Shown here: one piece after another, positions 44,617 to 55,220 of the stretch
Layout of the letters: each line of letters opens with the position of its first letter
How positions within the stretch are numbered: position 1 is the first letter of the stretch
DNA from: Bdellovibrionota bacterium
GTDB lineage: Bacteria > Bdellovibrionota_C > UBA2361 > JAFLCA01
Assembly (NCBI GenBank): GCA_030584005.1
Contig: CP129486.1
Coordinates: forward strand, 248,001-312,000
DNA: 64,000 bases
Reading direction: 5' to 3'
Position numbers and translations under genes: made by a program
Notes under the pieces: model-generated
What the model was told of the DNA's origin: nothing
What the model saw: only the letters and a program-made list of their open reading frames with translations
The model's database searches: none

Positions 44617-44907
44617 TGCGAACCTTCTCCGAGAGCGAGTGGCCCTCCATCGAGCCACCTCCTGAGAACGCATCACCCCCGCAAGTAGCGTTGCTCATTC
44701 ATGTATTGTCATCGACCCGTATCTTGAACTTATTCCAAGGGCTGATGGTAGATACATCCGTGTTATTCTTAGGTTTGTAGTGGATGTGACATCGCCCCGC
44801 GGGGTTATCACCAATCGACGGTGCGCGGGGAAACGGAGCCTGCGCCAAACTTCAACTGCCCGAAGATCTTAAGGAAATTGCGTGGGGTTGGCTCCCTCAT
44901 GGGGGCT

Positions 44908-45507
44908 TCAGGTGGGTGCGGAGAAGTAGTGACCAGCCTTCAGGAGCAGTGAAAACTGCTTTTTAAATTGCGTCAGCATATCGGGCGGCAACGCAGACGG
45001 ATTGAGCCATACAAGCTGAAGGGTGAAACCGGACTGCGCCAACGAGCGCTGATATCCCACCAGGGATGAGAACACGAGCATCTCTGGCTCCTGGAAGCCT
45101 GAGCAATCCACGACCCATGACGAATCGCGTCCATCATTGAGGTAGAACTCGTTTAAACCCTCGAGCAGCTCCCAACAGCGCACGCCGCGCGGTTGCGGGG
45201 GCAAAAGAAGCACCTGAGCATCGGAAAGTCTGAAAGTGGAGAGGTCGCCGCGCCACGCGTGCACCGCTCGTTGCGGGCCTTGCAATAGCATTTCGAGGCT
45301 GGTGCCGAGCTGCCTGTGCATGACCGTAGCAACTGCTATCATCCGCAAACGAAGATCATTTATGGAATCGAGTTGGCGCACCCGCCCCAGATCCGCTGCG
45401 GTATCAGAGGAACCGGGTAAAAACTGCTCACACAAGTTGCGTACCTTGGGCTCGGCTGACCGCAACCGCTGCTTCAAGCGCTCTATCTGAACCAATGTAT
45501 CCTGCAT
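44908..45507 (-). CDS. Protein with a C-terminal STAS-like domain
   Basis: The ATG at 45507 gives about 199 residues; a TTG 13 codons earlier is less likely. The N-terminal half is helical (ERLKQRLRSAEPKVRNLCEQ and the following helices). The C-terminal 100 residues fit a STAS-type fold: strand SSWVVDCSGFQEPEMLVF followed by helix SSLVGYQRSLAQSG and strand FTLQLVWLNPS. A conserved phosphorylatable Ser is not clear. It might belong to a partner-switching system, but no anti-sigma kinase is seen nearby. It lies between nusB and hutH with no operon partner. Confidence 0.5.
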   Translation of the reverse strand: MQDTLVQIERLKQRLRSAEPKVRNLCEQFLPGSSDTAADLGRVRQLDSINDLRLRMIAVATVMHRQLGTSLEMLLQGPQRAVHAWRGDLSTFRLSDAQVLLLPPQPRGVRCWELLEGLNEFYLNDGRDSSWVVDCSGFQEPEMLVFSSLVGYQRSLAQSGFTLQLVWLNPSALPPDMLTQFKKQFSLLLKAGHYFSAPT

Positions 45508-45779
45508 TATCGACCCACCAGCATCCACACCTGTGCTCGCTTCCAATCCCTGTATATCGACTAAAACAGCAACGGTCCCCGTGATCCCCGTAGTACATAA
45601 CTCGGTAGGAAGGCGGAAAAGTGGAGTGCTTGACGCTAAGTTTGGGCGCTAACCAGTTCAAATTAGGATCTATCCGTAGCGCTAAGATACGGAAGTTTCG
45701 TAGATGCACGGTGAATCGGCAACGCCCTTTCCACACACTCGTGCTGGTGTTCCCTCTATCCGAGGCGGGCGGGGCGCGT

Positions 45780-47450
45780 CTACCAAAATGAACCGGCTGT
45801 ACTCAGCAGCGTTCGAGAACGCACCAAGGCGCTGATCTCGGCCAGTGCCGGGGTGAGGCATTTATCTGACTGCACACAACAGCCGCTCTTCCTCACACTC
45901 ATCAGCACCTGCTCACAGCGTGGGCTCAGTTTTCGTTCGGCATCTGATAGCGGATAGGTTACCGCCGCAGAAAAGAACGCTTCATGCCGGCCTAGACGCT
46001 GTGGAGGCGGCTCAGAGAGCCCCGCAGGCTTGAACTTCGACGGTATCGATGGGAGTAGCGAACGAATACTGGAAGCTTGGGCGGCAAAGGCCAATTCTAC
46101 TGCCAGGAGCTCTGCAAGCCGCGGGATGGTTTCAAGCACCCGCACCCCCAGGGTCGCACTCATGCTCACCATATCCTCCTGCCCCGCATCGGTAGATACG
46201 GAAAAGAGGTGGGATGGCATGGCAGCGCCCCATATGGTGTTTAGCAGAGACGCGGAGAGGTATTCGGCCACCATGTAGCCTGATGATGTGCTCGCCGCGA
46301 TCGGGTCAAGGAGCGGCCAAATCAAATCGTCACCCAGGCCGCGATTGCGCGACCCATCGACATAACGCACACAGCGCATGTTCGAAAGCCGCGCCATTAT
46401 CGCCATGCCTTGCACGAGGTTATAAATCTTCACCGCGATAGGCATGCCGTGAAAGTGTCCCCCCGATACGATGCGCGTGAATTTTCCATCTTCGGTCAGC
46501 AATAATGGATTGTCGGTAGCCGCATTGGCCTCCAGGATGAAGGTCGCTTGCGCCTCCGAAAAAAGATCGTGCACGGTACCGAGGACCTGCGGCGTGCAGC
46601 GCAGGCTGTAAGGATCCTGCACTTCGCCGTCAACCTCTGGAGATCGGTGGGCTGCAATGATCGGCGAGTCAGCACACAGTGCACGCAACCAGCGTGCCAC
46701 CTCAAGCGCGCCGGGATGCGGTCTTAGCGCCTGTAGTTCAGGGTCAAAGGGAGTATCCGATCCGAGCAGCAGCTGCACTCCCAAGGCCGAAGCCAGCACG
46801 GCGGTCTTCAGCAGAGCCCACAGTTCGTCAAGCGCCACTATGCCTAGAGCTGTTGAGAACTGCACCCCGTTGTTAAGAGCTAGCCCCTCTTTCATCTCCA
46901 AGGACAGGGGGGCGATTCCCAGCTCATTGAGGACCGTGCTGGTCTCGCGACTCTGGCCACGAAACACGACTCTCCCCTCTCCCATCAGCGCCAGGGCAAT
47001 ATGGGAGAGAGGTGCCAGGTCGCCGCTCGCTCCCACCGAACCGTAACATGGAACCTCGGGAGTGATGTCGTTATTCAAGAAGTGGCAGAGCTGCTCGATG
47101 ACAATCGGCCGCACTCCGCTATGCCCTAGGCTAAGCGATACCGCCCGCAGCAGCATCGCCGCACGCACGACCTCGCGGGGAGCCGAGGGCCCGCTTCCGC
47201 AGGCATGCGAACGAATCAGGTTACGTTGAAGCGTTGCCAGCTCCTTAAGGGGTACTGCCGTATCAACGCGATGCCCAAATCCACGATTAAATCCATAGGC
47301 AGGGCGAGGCGACCCGCTCACCGCGTCCACGATCTGTTTCCGTCTTTGTAGGAGCATCTCCGCCGAATCCGACGCCAGCGTAACCTGCTCCCCGCTTATA
47401 ACCGCCAGGATGTGCTCCCATGCCACGGGGTGTCGATGATGAAGTTCCAT
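45780..47450 (-). CDS. hutH: Histidine ammonia-lyase
   Basis: The product is 556 residues, slightly longer than the common 500-520. It deaminates L-histidine to urocanate, the first step of histidine degradation. The ASG triad that cyclises to the MIO cofactor is present at 141-143 within YGSVGASGDLAPLSH. The loop YGFNRGFG and the LIRSHACGSG segment, with the SH pair typical of histidine rather than aromatic lyases, also fit. The last 60 residues (rich in Ser, Pro and Arg with two late Cys) are less conserved. It is transcribed divergently from hutU-hutI; the 187-bp gap between must hold promoters for both. Confidence 0.92.
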   Translation of the reverse strand: MELHHRHPVAWEHILAVISGEQVTLASDSAEMLLQRRKQIVDAVSGSPRPAYGFNRGFGHRVDTAVPLKELATLQRNLIRSHACGSGPSAPREVVRAAMLLRAVSLSLGHSGVRPIVIEQLCHFLNNDITPEVPCYGSVGASGDLAPLSHIALALMGEGRVVFRGQSRETSTVLNELGIAPLSLEMKEGLALNNGVQFSTALGIVALDELWALLKTAVLASALGVQLLLGSDTPFDPELQALRPHPGALEVARWLRALCADSPIIAAHRSPEVDGEVQDPYSLRCTPQVLGTVHDLFSEAQATFILEANAATDNPLLLTEDGKFTRIVSGGHFHGMPIAVKIYNLVQGMAIMARLSNMRCVRYVDGSRNRGLGDDLIWPLLDPIAASTSSGYMVAEYLSASLLNTIWGAAMPSHLFSVSTDAGQEDMVSMSATLGVRVLETIPRLAELLAVELAFAAQASSIRSLLPSIPSKFKPAGLSEPPPQRLGRHEAFFSAAVTYPLSDAERKLSPRCEQVLMSVRKSGCCVQSDKCLTPALAEISALVRSRTLLSTAGSFW

Positions 47451-47637
47451 AATTGGGGCTACTCCTCACTGCACGCCGCCTGACAGGGTACTTGCGTGCC
47501 ACGTCGGATAAGTCTTCAATAGTTACGCTGGCATCCTACTGCGTTCCGGGTATTAAAATCTATGCTATTTGCGCTCTGGTCAGACCGGTAGCGGCCGTTG
47601 ATGAACGTAGAGGCCAGCTCTTTGTGGGAATATCTGT

Positions 47638-49290
47638 GTGACCAGAATAATCAAAGCACCGCGAGGGCAGGCGCTACGCTGCAAGGGATGGCATCAGGAA
47701 GCAGCGCTTCGCATGCTGATGAATAATCTTGATCCGGAAGTAGCGGAGGCTCCGCAAGAGCTGATTGTGTATGGCGGATCGGGCAAGGCCGCACGATCAT
47801 GGCGCTGCTTTGATGCCATCGTTGAAACACTGCAGCGTCTAGAGAATGACGAAACTCTGATCGTTCAATCGGGCAAGCCAGTAGCAGTGTTTCGCACCCA
47901 TGAAGGTGCTCCGCGCGTACTTATTGCCAATGCACACCTGGTGCCACGCTGGGCCACCGTGGAAGAGTTCCGCCGTCTCGAAGGGCTTGGACTCACCATG
48001 TACGGTCAGATGACGGCGGGGTCTTGGATTTACATCGGTTCTCAGGGCATCCTCCAGGGAACCTATGAGACATTTGCGGAATGCGCGCGGCAGCATTTTG
48101 GCGGCAGTCTTGCCGGGAGACTCGTGGTCAGCGGTGGCCTGGGTGGCATGGGAGGAGCACAGCCGCTTGCAGCCACCATGAATGGTGCCGCATTTCTAGG
48201 GGTAGAAGTCGATCCCGCAAAAGTGCGGCGGCGTTGCGATACTGGATATTGTGATCGCTACTGCTCTGATCTGGACCAAGCGCTTGCCTTGCTCGGAGAA
48301 GCCAAAACGGCAAAACAAGCTCTTTCCGTGGGGCTGGTGGCGAATATCGCCGAGGTGTTGCCCGAGCTTGTGAAGCGCGGCATTACCCCGGATATCGTTA
48401 CCGACCAGACATCAGCACATGATCTATTCTCTGGCTATATCCCTCGGGGAGTGACCCTGGCAGAGGCAGCGGCGCTACGAGTGCAAAACTACGCTGAATA
48501 TGAGCGTCGCGTCCTTGATGCAATGGTGTCCCACGTTGAGGCTATGCTCATCCTCAAGGCTCGCGGCAGCATATGCTTTGACTACGGCAACAATCTGCGC
48601 GGACAGGTGGCCGATCGGCGCGGATTGCAGGACGCATTTACCATTCCAGGCTTCGTTCCTGCCTTTATCAGGCCTCTTTTTTGTAGGGGCTCGGGACCCT
48701 TCCGCTGGGTTGCCCTCTCCGGAGAGGCTGATGACATTCGGGTCACCGATGATATGGCCTTACAGACCTTTCCCGACAATGATCCACTTCAGCGCTGGAT
48801 TCGACAGGCCCGGGAGAAAGTGCAATTTCAAGGACTCCCCGCGCGGATCTGTTGGCTCGCCTACGGAGAGCGTGCGCTCCTAGGGGAGCGTTTCAATTGG
48901 CTGGTCGAAAAGCAGCGAGTACGGGCTCCGATCGTCATAGGCCGTGATCACCTCGATACGGGCTCCGTTGCCTCCCCCAATCGCGAAACAGAGAAGATGA
49001 AGGATGGTTCCGACGCCATTGCCGACTGGCCCATTCTCAACGCCTTATTGAACACGGCATGCGGGGCGAGCTGGGTCTCGCTCCATCACGGGGGAGGAGT
49101 CGGCATCGGATACTCCATTCATGCCGGAATGGTATGCGTCGCGGACGGATCCAAAATGAGCGCGGACCGCCTGCAGCGCGTATTGACGGCGGACCCTGGA
49201 ATGGGAGTAGTGCGTCACGCCGATGCCGGATACGCCGACGCAGCGAACACCGCACAGAAACTCGGCATTGACATGCCAATGTTAAAGTAA
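47638..49290 (+). CDS. hutU: Urocanate hydratase
   Basis: The product is 550 residues, the usual length. It converts urocanate to imidazolonepropionate with a tightly bound NAD. Signatures are [37 protein letters not shown], the NAD-binding [13 protein letters not shown], the active-site Cys in [11 protein letters not shown] (about 405), and [19 protein letters not shown] at 47638 is the start, after a weak GTGGGAA. The next gene, hutI, begins six bases after the stop, so they form an operon. Confidence 0.97.
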   Translation: MTRIIKAPRGQALRCKGWHQEAALRMLMNNLDPEVAEAPQELIVYGGSGKAARSWRCFDAIVETLQRLENDETLIVQSGKPVAVFRTHEGAPRVLIANAHLVPRWATVEEFRRLEGLGLTMYGQMTAGSWIYIGSQGILQGTYETFAECARQHFGGSLAGRLVVSGGLGGMGGAQPLAATMNGAAFLGVEVDPAKVRRRCDTGYCDRYCSDLDQALALLGEAKTAKQALSVGLVANIAEVLPELVKRGITPDIVTDQTSAHDLFSGYIPRGVTLAEAAALRVQNYAEYERRVLDAMVSHVEAMLILKARGSICFDYGNNLRGQVADRRGLQDAFTIPGFVPAFIRPLFCRGSGPFRWVALSGEADDIRVTDDMALQTFPDNDPLQRWIRQAREKVQFQGLPARICWLAYGERALLGERFNWLVEKQRVRAPIVIGRDHLDTGSVASPNRETEKMKDGSDAIADWPILNALLNTACGASWVSLHHGGGVGIGYSIHAGMVCVADGSKMSADRLQRVLTADPGMGVVRHADAGYADAANTAQKLGIDMPMLK

Positions 49291-49296
49291 CGAAAC

Positions 49297-50511
49297 ATGC
49301 CGATTCTCAAGAACATCAGAGCCCTCTATAGCTGCTCCGGTAAAGGCAGCCTTGTGGAACGTTACGATCGAGCAGCTTTGGCCTGGCATCAGGGCCGCAT
49401 CACATGGCTAGGGCCGCAGCAGACGCTGCCCGCATCCAAGACCGACGACATCGTTTTCGATGCCGAGAACTGCGTGGTCATACCGGGGTTGATTGACTGC
49501 CACACACATTTAGCCTTTCGCTCATTTCGATCAGAAGAGTTCGAAGCGAAAATTCGAGGGGTAAGTTATCTGGAGATTGCGCGACAGGGCGGCGGCATCA
49601 TGAGCACCGTGCGCTCAACCCGCGCAACATCGAACGCTGAACTTGAAGCACTCTGTCTTGAGCGACTGCGGGAGATGCTTGCGCTTGGGATTACAACAAT
49701 AGAAGCCAAAAGCGGATATGGGCTTGATGAGCCCACGGAACTCCGAATCCTCGAGTTGTACAGGCGTCTATCGTCATTGCAGCCTATAGAGATCGCACCG
49801 ACCTTTCTAGGTGCGCATGTCGTGCCCCTCGATGCATCAAGCCGTCAGGACTACATCGAGCTTATTGAAAGGAAGCTGATCCCCGAGGTCAGTGCGAGGG
49901 GGCTGGCTCAGTTCTGTGACGTGTTCGTCGAGGAGGGGGCCTTCAGTGTTGAGGAAGCGCGCGCAATACTTCACACCGCTCGCCAGCATGGGCTGCGATC
50001 AAAATTGCACGTCGATCAGCTTGCGGACGGGGGAGGAGCGCTTTTAGCGGCGGAAATCGGTGCAATTTCTGCGGATCATCTGGAACACGTTTCCGCTCAT
50101 GGAATCAATGCGCTTAAGCACTCGGGAACGATCGCGGTGCTTCTGCCTTTTGCTTCTCTGTTCGCCTTCCAACCCCCTGCCCCGGGGAGAGATCTGCAGA
50201 CGGCCGGGGTGCGGGTAGCTGTAGCAACTGATTTCAATCCAGGGACCGCGCCATCAAGCCACCTCCCCTTTGCGCTCAGCCTGGCCTGCACACTGAACAG
50301 ACTCACCCCGAGCGAAGCACTTGCCGGAGCTACTTGGAATGCTGCGGCCGCGCTCGGCCTGAGCGATCAGATCGGAGCACTTACCGTGGGTCGCCAAGCC
50401 GATTTTGTCACTCTCAGATCGCCCAGTATTGACGAGTGGCTGTATTGCCCTAAGTCCAATTGCACACATACCGTATTTAAAAGAGGCATAAGAGTGCACG
50501 AGCCGCGTTAG
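49297..50511 (+). CDS. hutI: Imidazolonepropionase
   Basis: The 404-residue amidohydrolase opens the imidazolone ring to give N-formimino-L-glutamate. Metal-binding DCHTHLAF (about 67-74) follows the VIPGLIDCH strand, then the family segments GGGIMSTVRSTR and ESKSGYG-like EAKSGYGLDEP, HVDQLADGGGALLA with its ligand His, and VATDFNPGTAPSSHLP with the final metal Asp. It completes the first three steps of histidine use with hutH and hutU. No hutF or hutG is in the window, so formiminoglutamate processing is encoded elsewhere or missing. It converges with ribBA. Confidence 0.96.
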   Translation: MPILKNIRALYSCSGKGSLVERYDRAALAWHQGRITWLGPQQTLPASKTDDIVFDAENCVVIPGLIDCHTHLAFRSFRSEEFEAKIRGVSYLEIARQGGGIMSTVRSTRATSNAELEALCLERLREMLALGITTIEAKSGYGLDEPTELRILELYRRLSSLQPIEIAPTFLGAHVVPLDASSRQDYIELIERKLIPEVSARGLAQFCDVFVEEGAFSVEEARAILHTARQHGLRSKLHVDQLADGGGALLAAEIGAISADHLEHVSAHGINALKHSGTIAVLLPFASLFAFQPPAPGRDLQTAGVRVAVATDFNPGTAPSSHLPFALSLACTLNRLTPSEALAGATWNAAAALGLSDQIGALTVGRQADFVTLRSPSIDEWLYCPKSNCTHTVFKRGIRVHEPR

Positions 50512-50545
50512 CCGCAAAAGTGCAGAAAGATGGACCCGCGGCAAA

Positions 50546-51742
50546 TTACAACAAATGCCCGAGCTTCGTGCGCTTTGTCTCCAGATAGCTCGCATTCTGC
50601 GCCTGGGGAGGGATTGCAAGCGCAAGCCGCTCAATGACCTCAACGCCATGGCGTGTGAGCTCGCTCATCTTATGCGGGTTATTGGTAAGGAGCCGTATGC
50701 GCTGATATCCCAGCTGTTCGAGAATCTTTGCCGCCACCGCATAGTCTCGCTCATCGGCTTGGAATCCAAGCCGCACGTTCGCATCGACCGTATCAAGCCC
50801 GGTGTCTTGCAGATTATAGGCCAGGAGCTTGTTAGAGAGCCCTATGCCTCGCCCCTCCTGTCGTAGATACAGGACGATGCCGCTCCCCTCCCTTTGCATC
50901 TTTTCGAGCGCACTTTCCAGCTGCGGCCCGCAGTCACACCGCAGGCTGCCGAACACGTCTCCCGTCAGACACTCAGAATGCACCCGCACCAAGGGGCTGT
51001 GGCCGGGCTGCCCAAGAATCGCCGCAAAATGCTCTTTGCCCGTGGAATCCTCGGAAAACACAATGATCGCCAGATCTCCAAAGCGCGTGCGCAATGTGCC
51101 TCGTTGCGTCTCACGAATAGGCAGCTCCTGTGAGACCCGATAGCGCACAATCTCAGTTACCGTCGTCGTCGGCAGCCGATGCCGCTCGATAAAATTCCAC
51201 AACTCTTCTCCGCGAGCTGACGAGCCGTCGGGGGCAAGAATTTCGCAGATGACCCCCGATTGTGTACGCCCACACAACCGGGCCAGGTCGAACGAGCCCT
51301 CGGTTTGCCCCCGGCGTCCCATGACGCCTTGCGGATTTGCAACTAAAGGGAACACATGCCCGGGACTTACGAAATCCTCGGCCCTTGCGGACGGGTCAAC
51401 GAGCGCGCGCATGGTTGCCGCACGGCCTGAGGCGGTTACCCCCGCAGAACCCACTGCAATATGATCCACGCTCACCGCAAATGGCGTGCCGAAGTGCGAG
51501 GTGTTCGCCTTGGCTAACAATGGCAAATCCAGTGCCTGCGCCCGTTCTGCCGCAATGCTCACACAGATCAGGCCCCTGCCCTGATACATCATAAAGGAAA
51601 GCTGCTCTGCGCTGATACGCTCAGTCAGCACGCAAAGATCCCCTTCGTTCTCCCGGTCCGGATCATCCAAGAGCACAATCATCTCGCCGCGTGCAAATGC
51701 AGCGAGCACATCAGCAAAAGGAGTGAGGGACTGCGCGGTCAT
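50546..51742 (-). CDS. ribBA: Bifunctional 3,4-dihydroxy-2-butanone-4-phosphate synthase / GTP cyclohydrolase II
   Basis: The 398-residue fusion supplies both precursors of riboflavin. The N-terminal half (about 1-205) has the RibB acidic motif DDPDRENEGDL (26-36), TASGRAATMRALVDP and SPGHVFPLVA with its His. The C-terminal half has the RibA signatures VRVHSECLTGDVFGSLRCDC with the zinc cysteines and YLRQEGRGIGLSNKL. Length is normal. The start lies nine bases after the nrdR stop, so they are co-transcribed. The ribD, ribE and ribH genes that often flank ribBA are absent. Confidence 0.97.
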   Translation of the reverse strand: MTAQSLTPFADVLAAFARGEMIVLLDDPDRENEGDLCVLTERISAEQLSFMMYQGRGLICVSIAAERAQALDLPLLAKANTSHFGTPFAVSVDHIAVGSAGVTASGRAATMRALVDPSARAEDFVSPGHVFPLVANPQGVMGRRGQTEGSFDLARLCGRTQSGVICEILAPDGSSARGEELWNFIERHRLPTTTVTEIVRYRVSQELPIRETQRGTLRTRFGDLAIIVFSEDSTGKEHFAAILGQPGHSPLVRVHSECLTGDVFGSLRCDCGPQLESALEKMQREGSGIVLYLRQEGRGIGLSNKLLAYNLQDTGLDTVDANVRLGFQADERDYAVAAKILEQLGYQRIRLLTNNPHKMSELTRHGVEVIERLALAIPPQAQNASYLETKRTKLGHLL

Positions 51743-51751
51743 TGGGGACCC

Positions 51752-52252
51752 TTACTGCTCTCCGGGGCTGCTACTAGGTTGGGGAGCAGCCGCCTTCTGC
51801 GGCGACAACACGGGGTTAAGATTCTTAAGTGTATCTACAAACTGCTTGACATCGGAGAACTCTCGATAGACCGATGCAAAACGCACATAGGCGATCGTGT
51901 CCACACCTTTGAGCGCCTCCATGAGCAGGTCGCCGATCAAGCGGCTCGATATCTCCTTCTCGCACATCTCGGACACGCGCCGTTCTATGTCATCGACGGT
52001 GCTCTCGATAACCTCCATGCTCACGGGACGTTTTTCACACGCCTTGAGCATTCCCGACATGACCTTCTCCCGCGCGAAGGGCTCTCTCCGGCCATCCTTT
52101 TTCACGACCATTGGCAATGACAGCTCGATTCGCTCAAAGGTTGTGAAACGGGTGGTGCAGCTTTGGCATTCACGCCGACGGCGAATGGCGCTGCCATCGC
52201 TTCGCGAATCGACCACTGAAAGTTTGTCCGAACCACACTTAGGGCATTCCAT
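51752..52252 (-). CDS. nrdR: Transcriptional repressor NrdR
   Basis: The ATG at 52252 (166 residues) is preferred over 52267 because it gives the canonical MECPKCG start and follows GAGGGG. The zinc ribbon is CPKCGSDKLSVVDSR followed by RRRECQSC with RFTTFER, and the ATP-cone spans about 48-140 (VVKKDGRREPFAREKV). NrdR senses dNTP/ATP levels and represses ribonucleotide reductase genes. The C-terminal tail (PQKAAAPQPSSSP) is a low-complexity extension. It sits between glyA and ribBA, a classic conserved position. Confidence 0.97.
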   Translation of the reverse strand: MECPKCGSDKLSVVDSRSDGSAIRRRRECQSCTTRFTTFERIELSLPMVVKKDGRREPFAREKVMSGMLKACEKRPVSMEVIESTVDDIERRVSEMCEKEISSRLIGDLLMEALKGVDTIAYVRFASVYREFSDVKQFVDTLKNLNPVLSPQKAAAPQPSSSPGEQ

Positions 52253-52279
52253 ATCCAGACCCCTCACGCCGTGAGGAGC

Positions 52280-53542
52280 TTATTCTCGCACCAACCGATG
52301 TTTATACAAGGGGAAACGCCTGGAGAGTTCTCGGGTGGCCTCCCTGACCTGCTGTAAGACCCCTTCATTCTTGTGGTTTTCTAATGTTTTCACAACAAAA
52401 TGGGCGATTTCCCTCATCTCAGCTTCTTTCATTCCGCGGGTGGTCAGGGCCGGAGAACCGAAGCGTACACCACTGCATACCGTGGGTGGCTGCGGATCGA
52501 AGGGGATCGTATTCATGTTCACCGTAATGCCGACCTTGTCCAGGGCGCTTTCGGCCTCTTTACCTGTAACCCCTGACTTACGCACGTCGAGCAGAAAAAC
52601 ATGCGAGTCCGTGCCCCCTGAAACTACGGATAGGCCAAGTCGTGCCAACTCGTCCGCCAACGCCTTTGCATTCAAGACCACCTGCTTGGCGTACTGTTTG
52701 AAGCTCGGTTGTAACGCCTCATGAAACGCAACCGCCTTCGCCGCAATGGTATGCATGTGGGGGCCGCCTTGGAGTCCCGGAAACACGGCCTTATTAATCG
52801 CCTTCGCATATGCCTCCTGCCCCATGATGATTCCCGACCGAGGGCCGCGCAGCGTCTTATGCGTTGTCGTCGTGACGATCTGGCAGTGTGGTACGGGAGA
52901 GGGATACTCCCCCGCTGCCACGAGACCGGCGTAATGCGCGATATCCGCCATGACGACTGCCCCTACCTCATCGGCAACTCGGCGGAACATCGCGAAGTCG
53001 ATCTGCCGCGAATATGCCGATGCGCCGCACACGATCAGCTTCGGACGATGCTGCCTAGCGAGCGTGCGCACCTCGTCTTCATCTATGCGCTGGTCAGACT
53101 GGCGCACACCATAGGCTACAATTTTGTAATGCTTTCCTGAGAAATTAACTGGGCTGCCATGAGTAAGGTGTCCGCCTTGATCAAGGCGCATGCCCAGAAC
53201 CACATCACCATGGTCGAGCAGCGCTTCATATACCGCCTGGTTGGCCTGAGCGCCTGAATGGGGCTGCACATTCACAAATTCGCTGCCAAACAGCTTCTTG
53301 GCGCGCTCCTCCGCCAGCCGCTCAACTTCATCCACAACATGGCACCCGCCATAGTAGCGTCGACCGGGTCGGCCCTCGGCATACTTATTGGTCAGAATGG
53401 AGCCGCAGGCCTCCAGCACCGCTTCGCTCACGAAGTTCTCACTGGGGATCATCTCGAGCCCGAACTCCTGGCGTTGAGTCTCGTTCTGAATCAGTGTGAA
53501 GAGCTGAGGGTCCGCCTTCGCCAAGGGTGTGGTGTCAACCAT
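52280..53542 (-). CDS. glyA: Serine hydroxymethyltransferase
   Basis: The 420-residue PLP enzyme interconverts serine and glycine while making 5,10-methylene-tetrahydrofolate. The hallmarks are all present: [14 protein letters not shown], the [15 protein letters not shown] loop, the PLP-lysine in [15 protein letters not shown], and a late [12 protein letters not shown]. Length is standard. A GAGG ribosome binding site lies six bases before the ATG. It is followed by nrdR about 27 bp later. A 220-bp gap without genes separates it from acpP, the place where fabF and rpiB often lie in related genomes. Confidence 0.98.
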   Translation of the reverse strand: MVDTTPLAKADPQLFTLIQNETQRQEFGLEMIPSENFVSEAVLEACGSILTNKYAEGRPGRRYYGGCHVVDEVERLAEERAKKLFGSEFVNVQPHSGAQANQAVYEALLDHGDVVLGMRLDQGGHLTHGSPVNFSGKHYKIVAYGVRQSDQRIDEDEVRTLARQHRPKLIVCGASAYSRQIDFAMFRRVADEVGAVVMADIAHYAGLVAAGEYPSPVPHCQIVTTTTHKTLRGPRSGIIMGQEAYAKAINKAVFPGLQGGPHMHTIAAKAVAFHEALQPSFKQYAKQVVLNAKALADELARLGLSVVSGGTDSHVFLLDVRKSGVTGKEAESALDKVGITVNMNTIPFDPQPPTVCSGVRFGSPALTTRGMKEAEMREIAHFVVKTLENHKNEGVLQQVREATRELSRRFPLYKHRLVRE

Positions 53543-53765
53543 ACAACCTCTTTTGAGAAAAATGATGCCGCCGCATCAAGGTGTTTGCTACGTAGTGACG
53601 TACACCATGACAACACGCTCCTCACAGCGGTGCAAGCACCGACCCATCAGGAGAAGTACACCCCGCCCGTTTAAGCAACGATCAATGTAGCAGGTATAAA
53701 AAGGAATCTTGAGGATGGATGCGGTCAATACCGCCGCACCAGCGCCCCAAGCGATACGTTCCAGC

Positions 53766-54014
53766 CTACGGATTGCCGCGGCTAGTGACGTAGTTGATTA
53801 CATCCTGAACGGTCTGGATTTTTTCCGCGTCCTCGTCGGGAATCTCCATCTCGTACTCTTCTTCAAGAGCCATGATGAGCTCAACGATGTCGAGTGAATC
53901 TGCACCGAGGTCCTCGATAAAGGATGCCTCCGGAGTTACCTCCTCCATGCTCACGCCGAGCTGCTCTACGATGATGCTCTTGATACGCTCCGTGATCTCT
54001 TCAGTCGATGCCAT
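53766..54014 (-). CDS. acpP: Acyl carrier protein
   Basis: The ATG at 54014 gives an 82-residue product; a GTG three codons earlier is possible but sits too close to the AGGAG site. The phosphopantetheine attachment Ser lies in the invariant motif [10 protein letters not shown] (about 37-46). The sequence is acidic and four-helical as usual. It carries acyl chains in fatty-acid synthesis. It is separated from fabG by an unusual 415-bp gap, whereas acpP usually follows fabG closely. Confidence 0.97.
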   Translation of the reverse strand: MASTEEITERIKSIIVEQLGVSMEEVTPEASFIEDLGADSLDIVELIMALEEEYEMEIPDEDAEKIQTVQDVINYVTSRGNP

Positions 54015-54429
54015 TAGACGCACTCCTAAAAGTATGGCCCCCTCAAACGTTTCGAGTATTCATATCGCACGAGAGGAAAAGGCGATAGGAACACAAGTCT
54101 TGGGAGTATACGCGGCCCCACCAACTGACTCAAAGCGCTCTTGCAGATTATGATCTCTACAGAAGCGGTTCAGCTCCGAGGTGGCGATTTTCAGCCGCCA
54201 CTGACAACTCGAAGCTTGCACCCAAACGCGGCAGGCCGGTTTACAGTGCCGATACTACTTGGATATCGACTACTCGATCGACCTCGGCAGGGACCTTCCC
54301 AAAGACAGAACAAGAATCTCTACTACCCTGAAATCACTGCCGGTACAAGACCGACTCCGATCCTCAGCGACAACTCGAAGTATCCAATATCATTGAGAAA
54401 AACCATGGCCGTCGTCCAAGGGCCTACCT
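54015..54429. other. Long non-coding gap between fabG and acpP
   Basis: No gene is apparent. A 12-mer GACAACTCGAAG occurs twice (54203-54214 and 54369-54380). The region must contain the promoter or long leader for acpP if it is expressed separately from fabG, but I cannot place boxes with confidence. In many genomes this spacing is under 150 bp. Confidence 0.45.
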
Positions 54430-55185
54430 TTACATATAAAGACCGCCATTAATTCCAACTACTTGGCCCGTGATATAGCTGCTCATATCGCTGGCAAGAA
54501 AGAGGACGAGCTGCGCAACTTCATCCGGTGAGCCAAATCTCCCGAGTGGAATTTCCTGCAGGTACTGCTCTCGCACCTTCTCAGGAAGCGCGGCTGTCAT
54601 ATCCGTATCGATGAACCCAGGGGTGATCGCATTCACCGTAATGCCTCGACTTGCCAGCTCCTTAGCCAGCGCCTTGGTGAGGCCAATCAGTCCCGCCTTG
54701 GATGCGACATAGGGCACCTGACCGGGATTGCCCATTTCACCTACTATCGAACTCATATTGACGATGCGGCCACGGCGCGCCTTCATCATCGTTTTTGCCA
54801 CGGCACGCGCACAATAAAAGGCACCATCAAGATTGACTCGCATGGTGCGCGACCAATCCTCATCCTTGAGTCGAATAACCAATCCATCGTGAGAGATGCC
54901 GGCGTTATTGATAAGGATGTCGATGCCTCCGCTCTCTTCGATCACATGACTTATCCCGGCATCAACTGCTGCACTTTCACCCACATTAAAGTGGATCGCT
55001 CGGGCCTTGCCGCCTGTCTGCTCGCACAGCGCCACCGTTTCCTCGGCCGCGCCGGCATTCGACTGATAATTGACCCAAACGGTAGCTCCCGCCTGTGCTA
55101 ATGCCACACTAATCGCGCGCCCAATTCCACGGGAGCCACCGGTCACAAGTGCCACTCTCCCCTCAATCCGCAGTTGATTTGTCAT
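54430..55185 (-). CDS. fabG: 3-oxoacyl-[acyl-carrier-protein] reductase
   Basis: The ATG at 55185 (251 residues) follows GAGGACAACT and gives the usual length; an upstream in-frame start at 55224 overlaps plsX. This short-chain dehydrogenase reduces 3-oxoacyl-ACP with NADPH. The cofactor motif is TGGSRGIG, the structural motif is INNAGISHDGL, and the catalytic residues are Ser in MSSIVGEMGN, Tyr and Lys in YVASK. Near the C-terminus, FLASDMSSYITGQVVGINGG matches FabG closely. It lies directly downstream of plsX in the same direction. Confidence 0.96.
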   Translation of the reverse strand: MTNQLRIEGRVALVTGGSRGIGRAISVALAQAGATVWVNYQSNAGAAEETVALCEQTGGKARAIHFNVGESAAVDAGISHVIEESGGIDILINNAGISHDGLVIRLKDEDWSRTMRVNLDGAFYCARAVAKTMMKARRGRIVNMSSIVGEMGNPGQVPYVASKAGLIGLTKALAKELASRGITVNAITPGFIDTDMTAALPEKVREQYLQEIPLGRFGSPDEVAQLVLFLASDMSSYITGQVVGINGGLYM

Positions 55186-55220
55186 AGTTGTCCTCAACAG
55201 TTGTGCACTCTCAAAACATC

